64,000 nt of DNA from CAUPWF01 sp036656795 (GTDB lineage: Bacteria; Bacillota; Clostridia; Lachnospirales; Lachnospiraceae), in assembly GCA_036656795.1 (NCBI GenBank), contig JAVXHR010000004.1, forward strand, positions 1-64,000, read 5' to 3'. A program made the position numbers and the translations under genes. Below the pieces are notes generated by a model. It was given only the letters and a program-made list of their open reading frames with translations, searched no databases and was not told the origin of the DNA. Below, in pieces: positions 27,031 to 38,193 of the stretch (its first letter is position 1; each line of letters begins with the position of its first letter).

Positions 27031-27120
27031 ATCATCACTCCCTTATAATATTATTTCAAACTCAATACTGTTGTTCTTGCTATATTATATGACGTATAGT
27101 ATTATATGTCAATACTTTTT

Positions 27121-27384
27121 TTATTTTATCTTTATAAGAATACCAATGAATATCTGAATCAGCATAATCATTGGTATCCCTATGTAGAATTTCGGTTTTT
27201 TTGTTTTGTGATGAAAGAACTGCATTCCTAAAAAGGCTCCTAACGAGCCTCCTAGTATTGCTATTTCAAGGAGTATCTTTTCCTGAATTCTCCACTCCCC
27301 TTTTGCTGCTCTACATTTGTCCTGTCCATATAAGGTAAATGCAATTAAGTTTATAAGCAAAACATATATTATTACCAATTTCAT
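27121..27384 (-). CDS. DUF1294 membrane protein
   Basis: 87 residues with three hydrophobic segments (about 2-20, 35-60 and 66-85). NLIAFTLYGQDKCRAAKGEWRIQEKILLEIAILGGSLGAFLGMQFFHHKTKKPKF is the DUF1294 pattern. Function unknown. It lies after addA and before padR on the same strand with no obvious coupling. Confidence 0.88.
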   Translation of the reverse strand: MKLVIIYVLLINLIAFTLYGQDKCRAAKGEWRIQEKILLEIAILGGSLGAFLGMQFFHHKTKKPKFYIGIPMIMLIQIFIGILIKIK

Positions 27385-27438
27385 GGGTTCTTCTTTCTAT
27401 ATATTATTCTCTATCAATGAGCATCTCTTCATAAATAT

Positions 27439-30400
27439 CTATACAACAATTGTTTGATGTAATGCAAAAGAGTATATCAATTTTTCTTTTACCGGTTTTT
27501 GTGTTAGCTTAGTCAATGCTTTTGCGTAATAATCCAATTGCGCATGATACCTATCCACTAACTCCTGCTCTGTTTTCACATGATCCGTCTTATAATCTAA
27601 GACTACCAATTCCCCGTTTTCTTCAAAATACACATCAATAATTCCTTGGACCAGCACCATCTCTTGACTGGTTTCCTCCGGATAAACTTCTTGAATATTC
27701 ATACCCAGTACAAATGGCTGCTCTACGAAAAGCGCCTGATGCTCTCCTGCGTTCTGCATTCTCCTTCCTAATGTGGAATTTAGCAATTCCAAGATATCTT
27801 CCCGCTGTATACACGCTCCCATGGTCTTTGACATTCGGTTGCTCTGAATCAAGCATTCCATGGTATCTTCTAAACTGCTCTTATCATATGAATGCGTGAA
27901 ATCCAATAATTCCATTAATTTGTGATATGCACTTCCCCTTGATGCGCCATGAAGTTCTTCCTCTTGTTGCAGAAACTTTGGTATGATAGGTAACATTTCA
28001 GGTTCCCCATAGATGACTTCTCCCGCCTCTTCTTTTAGATTTGGTCTTTTCTTCAATTCAGAAACCGTAAATTTTCGTTTGAAATTTTTATCTTGATATG
28101 GATATTCATAGGTAAACTGCTGCTCTAATTGCCTTTTTATATTGGCATCATAAGTACATGTTGTATCCCATGTCTGCAAAATGTCCTTGGTTAGTTTTCC
28201 TTGTGCTTCTTCTACCATTTCTTTTTTTACCAAGTCTTCCAAATAGATAGATTCCACTCGCATTGCCATCTCATTATGATACAGCGGATTGGTAAATGGT
28301 GCTGCAATTCCATATGTTGCAAGTGTGGCCGCAAAGGAAGAATGACGTATAAGTGCCGGTAACACCCAATCAAAATAGCATGTCGCTTTAGTCAATCTGC
28401 TAAATGTAAGTGGTATCTCCTCTTGACTCCATATAGGCGCCATTCCTTGTAGTTTTTTTTCAAAATTCGAAACCGTTCCCACCATAATTAATTTTTCTTT
28501 TGCCCTTGTAAATGCCACATATAAAACTCGTAATTCTTCCCCCAGATTTTCATACTGCACTTTTTTTTGTATTACTTTTTTTAATAACGTCGGAATCTTT
28601 GTTCGATTTTCCAAATCAACAGCATCTATTCCCACACCCAATTCCGGGTGGATCACCACACTTCCTTTTATATCCTGTTGATTAAATCTTTTGCCCATAC
28701 CCGCTACAATAACCACCGGAAACTCTAACCCCTTACTCTTATGGATACTCATAAGATGAACTGCATCAGCACGCTCATCTTCAATACTAGCTTCTCCATA
28801 ATCCACCTGATACTTTTGTAATTGTTCCATGTATCGTACAAAATTAAAAAGACCTTTGTAACTTGTAGATTCAAATGCAATTGCGCGCTCTATTAACATA
28901 TCCAGATTCGCCTGTCTTTGCTCCCCACCCGGAAGTGCAGACACATAAGCTCCATACCCTGTTTCATCGATGATCTTCCAAAGCAATTCATGAATGGCCG
29001 TATAAGGAACACGTACACGAAATGATTCCATTTTTTCAAAACAAGCTTGGAGGATATCCATAATTCTTTGCTCTTCCCCCTCGATTGCATATCTTTGAAC
29101 TGCTTCATAAAATGGTAGTTTTTTATAATAGCTTTTAATCTTCGCCAGCTCTTCCCCTGAGAGTCCAACTAGTGGAGATGTCAACACTGCCGCTAACGGG
29201 ATATCTTGTTTTCGATTATCCAAGACACTAAGATAATCTAAGATAAGACTAATCTCCATGGTCTGAAAATATCCTTCTTTTGTTCCTGTGAATGTTGGGA
29301 TTCCCTCTTGATTTAAAATCTTTGCAAATACATTGGTCCATCCCTTGATACTACGGGTTAAAACCACAATATCTTTGCAACGAATCTTCCGATAAATTCC
29401 ACGCTTCTTATCTAGTATCTGATGTGTGTCTAACAACTCTTTAATTCGCCTAGCAACCGCACGAGCTTCTAACTCTCTAGTTGTATCTTCTATATTTATA
29501 TCTTTGTTAATTAAACTGTTCTTTATACTGTCCTCATGCACCAATAAGACTTCTGTTTCATTCCCTGGTTGTGGTTCATACTCAGTTCCAACGTACAACG
29601 CTGCTTCCGAATCATAGACAATATTTCCCAATCTTTGGGTCATGATCTGTGTAAAGATAAAATTCACACTGTCTAGTACCTCTCTGCGACTTCTGAAATT
29701 TTTTCCAAGGATAATTCGTTGTTCCGGACTATCTTCCATCGAGTAATGATTATATTTATCCATAAACAATTCCGGACGTGACAAGCGAAAACGATAAATA
29801 CTCTGTTTCACATCCCCTACCATGAATAAATTAGGGATACCTTTATGAACGGTTGAAACACTGGTTAAAATAGTGTCCTGCAGCAGATTGCTATCTTGAT
29901 ATTCATCAATCATAATTTCTAAAAACTGTTTCTGATATTCTTCTGCAGCCTGAGATGGTTCTAGCCCTCCCTCTACTCGCTTCGTTAGAATGCGAAGCGC
30001 ATATTGTTCCATATCTTCAAAATCAATCACGTTCTTTCTGCGTTTCGTTTGCTCAAAAGTCTGTGTAAATTCTATTACCAGCTCCACAAGTACCTCTAAA
30101 AATGGTTTGCTTTGTTCCATATCCAACCACATCTGCCCGGGTTCCTGATAAAAATACTGATTTTTAAAATCATCAACTGTCTTTTTCACCTGTCCATGAA
30201 TATCTTTTACACATTGGGCCAATTCCAGCGATACTGCTTTATCTCGATTGGCTTTTAATCCCTCTTGTGAAAATAATTGCAATTTTTGGTAGAAAGTTGC
30301 ATAAGAATCTGATTTTTGAAGTTCTGAAATTTCTTGCTCATCTTGCTCTAACGCATCACGATACATATAAGGACCTTCTAATGCATCACACATTGTCAAT

Positions 30401-31098
30401 CCTTGTTGTACTAATTTCATAACATCTTCCAGATAGGACCTGACATCTTCTAGAATGCTCTGCACAAACTGTGGTTCCTTCGTTCCATCTTCATCTGATA
30501 TATCATACATCTGTATGCATTCTTCCAACCATTTCTCCGGTTCCGGATTACTTCTGGAGGCTTCATACAATTGTAATATCATTTCTTCTACTTTCTTATC
30601 ATCCCGTCCTGTGACAAAGCCCTCAATAAAATTCAAGAAAGAATCTTCTTGCTCTTCATATTTTTTCTCCAATACCTCTTGCAATACATCTCGCTTCAGT
30701 AACTTTAATTCCCCTTCTTCTGCAATTCGAAAACCGGGGTCTAACTCTATTCGGTGGAAATGTTCTCGAATCACCGACAGACAGAAACTATGAATTGTCA
30801 TAATCTGTGCCTGATGAATCAACGTTGCCTGTCGTTGAAGATGTATCTGATCCGGTTGATTCACCAATTGTTGTGTAATTGCATCTCGAATTCTTTCTTT
30901 CATCTCCGCTGCTGCCGCCTCTGTAAATGTAACAATCAACAGACGATCAACATCAATTGGGTTCTCTCCCATTAATCGTTGAATAATGCGCTCCACAAGT
31001 ACTGCTGTCTTTCCTGAGCCCGCCGCTGCTGACACCAGAATATTACGATCACGTAACTTAATGACCTTTTGTTGTTCCTTCGTCCATTGTATGCTCAC
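27439..31098 (-). CDS. addA: ATP-dependent helicase/nuclease subunit A
   Basis: 1219 residues, usual length. UvrD-like superfamily 1 helicase with Walker A SAAAGSGKTAVLVERI near residue 25, DEYQDSNLLQD near 395, and a RecB-type nuclease near the C-terminus (VVLDYKTDHVKT). With AddB it processes double-strand ends for recombination. It starts inside the 3' end of addB (41-base overlap). Its start uses MSIQWTKEQQKVI, and the frame upstream is shared with addB codons. Confidence 0.97.
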   Translation of the reverse strand: MSIQWTKEQQKVIKLRDRNILVSAAAGSGKTAVLVERIIQRLMGENPIDVDRLLIVTFTEAAAAEMKERIRDAITQQLVNQPDQIHLQRQATLIHQAQIMTIHSFCLSVIREHFHRIELDPGFRIAEEGELKLLKRDVLQEVLEKKYEEQEDSFLNFIEGFVTGRDDKKVEEMILQLYEASRSNPEPEKWLEECIQMYDISDEDGTKEPQFVQSILEDVRSYLEDVMKLVQQGLTMCDALEGPYMYRDALEQDEQEISELQKSDSYATFYQKLQLFSQEGLKANRDKAVSLELAQCVKDIHGQVKKTVDDFKNQYFYQEPGQMWLDMEQSKPFLEVLVELVIEFTQTFEQTKRRKNVIDFEDMEQYALRILTKRVEGGLEPSQAAEEYQKQFLEIMIDEYQDSNLLQDTILTSVSTVHKGIPNLFMVGDVKQSIYRFRLSRPELFMDKYNHYSMEDSPEQRIILGKNFRSRREVLDSVNFIFTQIMTQRLGNIVYDSEAALYVGTEYEPQPGNETEVLLVHEDSIKNSLINKDINIEDTTRELEARAVARRIKELLDTHQILDKKRGIYRKIRCKDIVVLTRSIKGWTNVFAKILNQEGIPTFTGTKEGYFQTMEISLILDYLSVLDNRKQDIPLAAVLTSPLVGLSGEELAKIKSYYKKLPFYEAVQRYAIEGEEQRIMDILQACFEKMESFRVRVPYTAIHELLWKIIDETGYGAYVSALPGGEQRQANLDMLIERAIAFESTSYKGLFNFVRYMEQLQKYQVDYGEASIEDERADAVHLMSIHKSKGLEFPVVIVAGMGKRFNQQDIKGSVVIHPELGVGIDAVDLENRTKIPTLLKKVIQKKVQYENLGEELRVLYVAFTRAKEKLIMVGTVSNFEKKLQGMAPIWSQEEIPLTFSRLTKATCYFDWVLPALIRHSSFAATLATYGIAAPFTNPLYHNEMAMRVESIYLEDLVKKEMVEEAQGKLTKDILQTWDTTCTYDANIKRQLEQQFTYEYPYQDKNFKRKFTVSELKKRPNLKEEAGEVIYGEPEMLPIIPKFLQQEEELHGASRGSAYHKLMELLDFTHSYDKSSLEDTMECLIQSNRMSKTMGACIQREDILELLNSTLGRRMQNAGEHQALFVEQPFVLGMNIQEVYPEETSQEMVLVQGIIDVYFEENGELVVLDYKTDHVKTEQELVDRYHAQLDYYAKALTKLTQKPVKEKLIYSFALHQTIVV

Positions 31099-34000
31099 TT
31101 TGATTATCCTCCTTTAGCAGTTGCAGCACCTCTGTCCGATTCATTTTTTTAAGACGTCGATACTCATATCCTTTTATTCTAATATCAAATCCACATATTT
31201 CTTTATAACGGCAATAATCACACCCAGTCTTTTGTTCCAATTCATAAGGAATCGGTTGTATGATTCCCTTTTGAATCTGAGTGGAAAGCTCCACTCGTAG
31301 TTTTTCCGCATATGCACCAATTCCATAAAATTCTTCTAAGGTTACAATATTAGACGTCTTTGAAAGACTTTGGTCCTTCTTCTTCGCCACCGGCACCACA
31401 CTGGAGGTCTTTTCAAATTCCTGATCTAGTAAATCCACTACTTCCGGATCTGCATTGACATACCCATCTAATTTAAGCTCCGCTAACATCGTTTCATCTT
31501 TCGCTTCTCCTACTGTTAGTTTATCTAGAATTGGATCTTGAATTCGATAATAGAAGAAACCCGCAGGTATGACTTCTTTTCCCGGGTGTTCTTTTGTTTC
31601 CTTTTCCAATGCTGCATTCATATAGATTGGCAGTTGAAGCTGTAAACCATAATAGAGTGATGTTAGATCAAATGTCTGTGCCCCCGTTTTATAATCCAGT
31701 ATTTTCACATATCTTTTTCCCCGCATCTCACAAGTATCTATGCGATCGATTTTTCCATATCCAAAATCAACCTCATAACCGGTTGGCATAAATTTCCCTT
31801 TCTCTAGTTGTTTACTCACTGCCCATACTGTCCGATTCATTAGTCGCTTGATTCGCGTAACCATATACATCTGCCTTGCCGAACTGTACAACACTTGGTT
31901 TCCGTAATCAGCAATGCTTTCTTCCACACTTGTCTCTGCCATGCGAATACGTTCCGCCTCTGTTACCAACGTCCAGGTTATTCCTTTTTGCTCTAATTTA
32001 TGCGCAAAACGTTCCAATGAACTGTGTAATATCATTCCAAAGTCCAGAGGCTTAAAACTATATTCTTCACGCTCTCTTAACCCCAGTCCATAGTTCAGAA
32101 AATGAGAATAAGCACAAGATGAAAATTGTTCTAATCGTGTTACACTATAAGAATATCCTGTTCCATATAATTCTTCTGCAACCGCCTGTGATAATATATC
32201 TTCCGGCTTTTCATAAAATCCGGCCTCCAATAAACATGTAATTTGCTTCTTCCATGTCCCTTCTTTACAATACCAAGTATATAATTCTTTCCAATCCTCT
32301 CCTAATACTTCACCATGACGACGCAAGCCTTGTATCAGGTACTCCATGCCTGTTGTCTGAGTCAGTTCCAGTTCCGACAGTTGTCTTTCTTCTTGATCTA
32401 TAACCTGAAGCAATGGATATAGATGTCTGATATCTTGAATCAGATAAGAGGGGCGCAGACTACTTCCATCTGAGGAAGTCTTACTATAGGACAAGAAAAG
32501 TAATTCCGTTGGTTTTGTTAGATTTAGATAAAGATAAAACTTCTGTATATACACTTTCTCTTTTGCTCCCGGGGAAAGTGTGTAATGAGCCGCCTCAAAA
32601 TACGTTCTGTCACATTCTGATAACAATCCACTCTGTCCTAAATTTCCAGGAATCATTGTATCATTTGCACCAATTAAGAAAAGTGCTTTCACATCTTTTA
32701 GTCTTGTTCGTTCAATATCACCTACTACCACCTGATCAAGACTTGGTGGAATCACACCAACCTGTGCTTCTTCTAATCCCGCATCCAAAAGTTCACAATA
32801 CTCTCTTAATGGAAGAACCTCTTCCCCCAACAATTCTACGAATTTATCAAATAGCTCCATGACCACACGATAAATCTGTGCATATTCTTTTGATAATGTC
32901 AGTTCTTGGGACTTTTGAAACTGCAATTCATAATTTTGCAGTTGTTCTTGGAGCTTCTCCTTTACCAAAAAATCATACAATGCTAACGTAATATCTTTCA
33001 CTGTCTTTCTGCGTTGCTTAAGAACAAATACCAGTCCATCTATCTTCTCAACGAACACAACCCGTGAGTGGTTAACACTCTCTAATGCTTCTTCACTCAT
33101 ACCACGTACTTTGCGTACCCACTGCTCCTGCCATCTTTTGTATCCTTTAATTCCTAAACCAATCACATAGTTTTCCAAGGTATCAATATCCTCGTTACAG
33201 AAACCAGTCAGTCCTGTTCGCAAAAACCGAAATACACTTACATACGTAAAGTTCTGCTCTACCATAGCCAATAAACTTCTCAGATATTCCACAAATGAAT
33301 TCAGCAGAACACTCCTTTTATGATCCATAAAAAGTGGGATCTTATAGTGGGAGAATATCGTTTGTATATAGTCAGAATAACTGGTCATATCACCGGCAAT
33401 CACAGCAATATCCCTATATCTATATCCTTCTTCACGTGTCAGCCTGCGAATCTGTTGTGCCAGTATATCTACCTCCTGCTTTGGATTCTTTGTACAATAT
33501 ATCCGAATTGCATCTTGTGATGTTCTATATTGCTTTTTTGAATATCGAAATAGTTCTGATTCTAAAAAAGCCAACGGCTCATTGTTGCGAAATCGATATA
33601 CTGGTTTACTATACCGACAGATAGGTTCTTCAACAATTGCATGTACCTCCTGTGCAATTGTAATCAGGCTTGATACCATCTGCTTGCCCAATGCGAACAA
33701 TTGATACCTATTTGTATATACGTAAGGATCTTCTCTTTGATCCATGGTGACCGTAATCATTACTTTCTCACAGATGACAAATAATTCTTTTAATAATTTA
33801 TTCTGAATTGGTGTAAATCCTGTGAATCCATCTAGAACCACGGTACTATTCTTTAATATTGCAGATTTTCCTGCAACAAGACTTAATTCTTCCAATAATT
33901 CTTCTCTTGAAATATAACGTTCTTCCAGATATGATTCAAACTCTTGATATACCAATTTAATATCCTGCATCTTTTGATATAGATAGGGTTGTCCCTCTAA

Positions 34001-34435
34001 TGTTGATAAAAATGTTTCTAATTCTTCAATTCCAATATTATATTGGGTGAATTCGGAAATTACGGACTTCACTTCGCTAATATAACCGGGTTTTTTCATA
34101 TTACTTCCCAGCACTTTTAACTGATGTTCACAATCACCCGCTATTTTTCTAAGAATCAGATTCTTTCCTTCATCATCTAACATGATTTTTTGATTTTGCC
34201 CGACTTCTTCAAAGATTCGATGGGCTAAACGTTCAAAACTCAATACATCTATATTCATGATTCCATGATTGGGGTGCATGAAAACAAGGTCCTGTTGTGT
34301 CTGCATTGTAAATTGCTCAGGCACAAGGACCAGATAATTTTGCTTTGGGTGATTCAAAGATTCTTTGATAATGTATTGATAAAGAGCATACGATTTACCG
34401 GAACCTGAATTTCCAAATATGAATTGTAATGACAT
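31058..34435 (-). CDS. addB: ATP-dependent helicase/nuclease subunit B
   Basis: 1125 residues. Walker A IFGNSGSGKSYALYQ at the N-terminus, degenerate helicase region, and a C-terminal nuclease with an iron-sulphur cluster: one Cys in LEQFSSCAYSHF near 785, then three in GCDYCRYKEICGF near 1085. ILDYKTGAQTFDL is the nuclease motif. Start follows AAAAGGAGG. The gene begins 12 bases after hflX and overlaps addA. Confidence 0.97.
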   Translation of the reverse strand: MSLQFIFGNSGSGKSYALYQYIIKESLNHPKQNYLVLVPEQFTMQTQQDLVFMHPNHGIMNIDVLSFERLAHRIFEEVGQNQKIMLDDEGKNLILRKIAGDCEHQLKVLGSNMKKPGYISEVKSVISEFTQYNIGIEELETFLSTLEGQPYLYQKMQDIKLVYQEFESYLEERYISREELLEELSLVAGKSAILKNSTVVLDGFTGFTPIQNKLLKELFVICEKVMITVTMDQREDPYVYTNRYQLFALGKQMVSSLITIAQEVHAIVEEPICRYSKPVYRFRNNEPLAFLESELFRYSKKQYRTSQDAIRIYCTKNPKQEVDILAQQIRRLTREEGYRYRDIAVIAGDMTSYSDYIQTIFSHYKIPLFMDHKRSVLLNSFVEYLRSLLAMVEQNFTYVSVFRFLRTGLTGFCNEDIDTLENYVIGLGIKGYKRWQEQWVRKVRGMSEEALESVNHSRVVFVEKIDGLVFVLKQRRKTVKDITLALYDFLVKEKLQEQLQNYELQFQKSQELTLSKEYAQIYRVVMELFDKFVELLGEEVLPLREYCELLDAGLEEAQVGVIPPSLDQVVVGDIERTRLKDVKALFLIGANDTMIPGNLGQSGLLSECDRTYFEAAHYTLSPGAKEKVYIQKFYLYLNLTKPTELLFLSYSKTSSDGSSLRPSYLIQDIRHLYPLLQVIDQEERQLSELELTQTTGMEYLIQGLRRHGEVLGEDWKELYTWYCKEGTWKKQITCLLEAGFYEKPEDILSQAVAEELYGTGYSYSVTRLEQFSSCAYSHFLNYGLGLREREEYSFKPLDFGMILHSSLERFAHKLEQKGITWTLVTEAERIRMAETSVEESIADYGNQVLYSSARQMYMVTRIKRLMNRTVWAVSKQLEKGKFMPTGYEVDFGYGKIDRIDTCEMRGKRYVKILDYKTGAQTFDLTSLYYGLQLQLPIYMNAALEKETKEHPGKEVIPAGFFYYRIQDPILDKLTVGEAKDETMLAELKLDGYVNADPEVVDLLDQEFEKTSSVVPVAKKKDQSLSKTSNIVTLEEFYGIGAYAEKLRVELSTQIQKGIIQPIPYELEQKTGCDYCRYKEICGFDIRIKGYEYRRLKKMNRTEVLQLLKEDNQSEHTMDEGTTKGH

Positions 34436-34447
34436 GGTGGCCTCCTT

Positions 34448-35695
34448 TTAATTGATTTTTTGGTAGATTTCCACCGGAACATAAGCTTTTACAAAGATTC
34501 CATCTTCTTGATATTTTTCTTCCAATAATTCTCCATACTTACGAATCAATTGAATCTTCCCACCCTCTGTATAAGAATATACACGTTCTATCTCAATCTT
34601 TCGCTCTCTTAATATCTGTTCTATCTTTTCTTGTAATACATCAAGGCCTGTTCCCGTGCGTGCTGAGATTGTAACAACTTCATCAGCCTTAAAATCGCGT
34701 AAAATAGGCAGTTCTTCTAATTTATCCTGTTTATTAAATGCAGTAATAATTGGTTTATGTACCACTTCTAACTGATTTAATGTCTCATATACAATGTACA
34801 TCTGCTGATCCATCTGTGGATGTGAAGCATCTACAACATGAAGAATAATATCCGCATATCTGGCTTCTTCCAGCGTACTTCGGAATGCTTCAATCAGATG
34901 ATGTGGTAATTTTCTAATAAATCCTACGGTATCTGTTAATAATACCTCTTGCTTACTTGGCAATTTCAAACTTCTTGTAGTTGCATCTAATGTAGCAAAT
35001 AACTTATCTTCTTCCAACACTGATGCACCTGTTAATACATTCAATAATGTAGATTTTCCTGCATTTGTATAACCCACAATAGCTACAACCGGAATATGAT
35101 TCTTACTTCGTTGCTCTCTGGTTACTTCTCGATGTCTCTTCACATCTTTTAATTCTACGTTCAACTGCGCAATACGGCCCTTAATCAAACGTCGATCCAT
35201 CTCTAATTTCTTCTCTCCCGGTCCCCTTGTTCCAATCCCACCACCTAATCGGGACAGTGATTTTCCAAGTCCTACCAAACGAGATTGTCTGTATTTTAAT
35301 TGCGCAAGCTCCACTTGTATCTTTCCTTCATTGGTAGATGCTCTAGATGCAAATATATCAAGGATAATTAAGGTACGGTCCATGATTTTTGTATCTAATG
35401 CATCTTGAAGATTCCCTAATTGCGCCGGTGCCAATTCATCATCACAGATAATTCCGGTTGCCTCTGTCTCCCATAATAATTCTTTGATCTCATCTAGCTT
35501 TCCCTTCCCCACGTAGGTTCCTGGGTGTATCTGACCACGATTCTGTACTACACGTCCTACCACTATCGCACCTGCCGTTGCCACCAATTCCTCCAACTCA
35601 TCTAAAGATTGTTGGGTATCATCATGGTCTTCTAAACTAACTCCTACCAGAATCACTTTTTCTATCTCTCGTTCTATCTCAATTAACTCTGCCAT
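34448..35695 (-). CDS. hflX: GTPase HflX
   Basis: 415 residues. HflX N-terminal domain (about 1-185, with GRGIGTRGPGEKKLEMDRR-like linker), then G1 VGYTNAGKST near 207, G3 DTVGFIRKLPHHL and G4 NKQD. It binds 50S ribosomes and splits stalled ones during stress. Upstream is the TPR lipoprotein gene, downstream addB, all closely spaced on the same strand. Confidence 0.97.
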   Translation of the reverse strand: MAELIEIEREIEKVILVGVSLEDHDDTQQSLDELEELVATAGAIVVGRVVQNRGQIHPGTYVGKGKLDEIKELLWETEATGIICDDELAPAQLGNLQDALDTKIMDRTLIILDIFASRASTNEGKIQVELAQLKYRQSRLVGLGKSLSRLGGGIGTRGPGEKKLEMDRRLIKGRIAQLNVELKDVKRHREVTREQRSKNHIPVVAIVGYTNAGKSTLLNVLTGASVLEEDKLFATLDATTRSLKLPSKQEVLLTDTVGFIRKLPHHLIEAFRSTLEEARYADIILHVVDASHPQMDQQMYIVYETLNQLEVVHKPIITAFNKQDKLEELPILRDFKADEVVTISARTGTGLDVLQEKIEQILRERKIEIERVYSYTEGGKIQLIRKYGELLEEKYQEDGIFVKAYVPVEIYQKIN

Positions 35696-35724
35696 ATATC
35701 TCCTTCTATCATTTTACTTTATCC

Positions 35725-36243
35725 CTATCTGGTTTTTAAAAATTCCGCTTCTTTTGTTGCCGAACTGTCTTCCGGATACTTTTCTATATATTGTTCCAAT
35801 TTTACTTTTGCGCTTTCCCAATCTTCAATTTGTTCATATGCTATAATCTCATTATACTCTACTTCCTGAATTAATGATTTACTGTTTCCTTTCATAGCTA
35901 ATGCTAATCGGAAATAATTCAAAGCACTTTTGGGATTCTTTTCTTTCATGTCGCAGATCCCTATAAAATTGTAAAGGGTTCCTGTTTTTTTCACATCATG
36001 ATCTATTGCTTTTATGAATGCCTCTCTTGCATGTTCATAATCTTTTAATTCCCAATAAGCAATTCCCATTCCTCGGTACGCTTCTCCGGTATCTTTCTTA
36101 TGGTCAACTGCCTTTTGGAATACTTCGATTGCTTCTTTGTATTTTTTTTCCTGCAACAAGGAAACACCATCTTTTGTTGGATGACTACAGCCCACCAACA
36201 ATCCACACAGTATAATACCTATTATTATTCTAACCTTTTTCAT
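35725..36243 (-). CDS. TPR-repeat lipoprotein
   Basis: About 172 residues from ATG at 36243 (MKKVRIIIGIILCGLLVGCSHP); GGAAGGAG sits 6-7 bases before it. The signal peptide ends in the lipobox LVGC, so Cys18 is lipidated. The rest has four or so TPR-like helix pairs (KYKEAIEVFQKAVDHKK, AYRGMGIAYWELKDYEHAREAF, ALNYFRLALAMKGN). Likely a membrane-tethered scaffold. It lies between a P-type ATPase and hflX; partner not known. Confidence 0.9.
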   Translation of the reverse strand: MKKVRIIIGIILCGLLVGCSHPTKDGVSLLQEKKYKEAIEVFQKAVDHKKDTGEAYRGMGIAYWELKDYEHAREAFIKAIDHDVKKTGTLYNFIGICDMKEKNPKSALNYFRLALAMKGNSKSLIQEVEYNEIIAYEQIEDWESAKVKLEQYIEKYPEDSSATKEAEFLKTR

Positions 36244-36303
36244 TCTAACTCCTTCCAAAGTGGATTCTCAAAATTCCCTTTGATAACTCTTCACGACATC
36301 ATA

Positions 36304-38163
36304 TTAATCTTGGTACTTGGCAACCCAGACTGCATTCACAATTGCAATTGTCATCACACCAACATCAGCACATACTGCTCCCCACATGGTAATATAGCCA
36401 AAGATAGACATTAACAACACAATGACCTTAATGGCAAGAGCAAACGCAATATTCTGCTTTACAACTGATAATGTCTCTTTTGCCACTTTAATTGCTGTAA
36501 TAATCTTATGAGGTTCATCATCTAGTAATACAATATCTGCCGCTTCAATTGCAACATCAGAACCAAGTGCTCCCATTGCAATTCCAAGATCCGCTTTCGC
36601 AAGTACCGGAGCATCATTCATGCCATCTCCAACGAACGCCACCTTTTCTATATCATCTTCTACCATCATAAATTCTTCCAGACGTTCTAATTTATCTCCT
36701 GGCAATAGATTCGTGTAACAATAATCCATATTTAACTCCCGTGCAACTTCTTCACCTGCCAGACGGGTATCTCCTGTAAGCATCACTAGAACTGCATGTA
36801 CGTGCTCTTTCAGAAAACTAACTGTGTATCTCGCATCTTCTTTTAATTCATCTGTAATAACAATACAACCCACATAGGTTTTCTCTAACGCTACATATAC
36901 AATGGTTCCCGGTGCTTCTATTGGAGTGAATTTAATCTTCTGCATCTCCATCATTCCCCGATTTCCTACATGCACACGCTTTCCATCTAATGTTGCGCTG
37001 ATTCCGTACCCCGGATATTCTTTCACACGCTTCACACGGCTTTGTTCCAATGTTCCCGGATATGCTTTCTGTAAGGATATAGAAATGGGGTGATTAGAAT
37101 AACTCTCAACATGGGCTGTAATTTCTAAAAGTTCTTCTTGTGATATCCCTTTGGGATGAATCTGGGTAATAGCAAACACCCCTTTGGTTAATGTCCCTGT
37201 CTTATCAAATATAAAGGTATCTGCTTTTGCCAGTGTTTCTAATGCTTGACCACCCTTTACCAGAATTCCACACCTTGCTGCCGCTCCAATCCCTCCAAAG
37301 AAGGCAATGGGTATGGACATTACTAATCCACACGGACATGCCACTACTAAGAAGATAAGGCCTTTATATATCCACATATTCCATGATTCCTGAAAGAATA
37401 ACGGAGGTACAATCGCTACAATCACTGCATACACAATTATAAGAGGCGTATACACTCTTGCAAATTTTGTAATAAATGTTTCACTTTCTCCTTTTTCTTT
37501 TTCCGCCTGTTCTACCATATCCATAATTTTAGATACTGTTGACTCTGTATATATTTTTCTAACCCTGGCCTCAATCACTCCTGTCAGATTAATACTTCCA
37601 CTATAGATCTTATCGCCTACCTTTACATCTTGTGGCATGGATTCACCGGTCAATGCCTGAGTGTCTACTGTACTGGATCCACTGGTAACTACTGCATCAA
37701 TGGGAATGCGCTCGCCCGGTTTTACAATGATAATATGTCTTAACTTTAATTCAGACGGATCCACTTGTACTTCTTGCCCACGCACTTTTCGAGTTGCATA
37801 CGTGGGACGGATATCCAATAATTCCGTAATAGAATTCTTGGAATGTGCAATTGAAATCGCTTCAATTACATTTCCCAATTCAAAAAGTGTAATCACAGCC
37901 ACTGCTTCCATATATTTTTCAATTCCAAAAGCCCCAACTGTTGCAATTACAATTAAAACATTTTCATCAAACAGATGTCCTTTTGTAAGACTTTGCACGA
38001 ACTTCTGAATAATAGAAAACCCAATAATCAGATATGGAACCAAAAACAGACCCAACTGAATGGTGCTTTCTATCATACTCTGCGTCACTGCCAAAATTGT
38101 TAAAATATACCAGAATAATCCAATGCTTATTCTGAGGTAACGTCCTTGTATTGTCTTTGTCAT
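36304..38163 (-). CDS. Heavy-metal P-type ATPase (Zn/Cd/Pb exporter class)
   Basis: 619 residues. TGES-type actuator (LTGESMPQDV), metal-site VACPCGLVMSIPI in the sixth membrane segment, phosphorylation DKTGTLTKG near 315, and GDGMNDAPVLAKADLGIAMG. The CPC motif plus an Asp in the last membrane region (CADVGVM) suggests the P1B-2 (ZntA/CadA) class. There is no N-terminal metal-binding domain. It follows an ArsR-family repressor by 30 bases, so it is almost certainly a regulated efflux pump; the exact metal is an inference. Confidence 0.92.
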   Translation of the reverse strand: MTKTIQGRYLRISIGLFWYILTILAVTQSMIESTIQLGLFLVPYLIIGFSIIQKFVQSLTKGHLFDENVLIVIATVGAFGIEKYMEAVAVITLFELGNVIEAISIAHSKNSITELLDIRPTYATRKVRGQEVQVDPSELKLRHIIIVKPGERIPIDAVVTSGSSTVDTQALTGESMPQDVKVGDKIYSGSINLTGVIEARVRKIYTESTVSKIMDMVEQAEKEKGESETFITKFARVYTPLIIVYAVIVAIVPPLFFQESWNMWIYKGLIFLVVACPCGLVMSIPIAFFGGIGAAARCGILVKGGQALETLAKADTFIFDKTGTLTKGVFAITQIHPKGISQEELLEITAHVESYSNHPISISLQKAYPGTLEQSRVKRVKEYPGYGISATLDGKRVHVGNRGMMEMQKIKFTPIEAPGTIVYVALEKTYVGCIVITDELKEDARYTVSFLKEHVHAVLVMLTGDTRLAGEEVARELNMDYCYTNLLPGDKLERLEEFMMVEDDIEKVAFVGDGMNDAPVLAKADLGIAMGALGSDVAIEAADIVLLDDEPHKIITAIKVAKETLSVVKQNIAFALAIKVIVLLMSIFGYITMWGAVCADVGVMTIAIVNAVWVAKYQD

Positions 38164-38193
38164 AATTAATCCTCTTTAGTAGCTTACGCACAA

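Noticed and set aside
27635..27856. Second frame inside addA
   Set aside because: Overlaps a well-conserved part of addA; no independent evidence.
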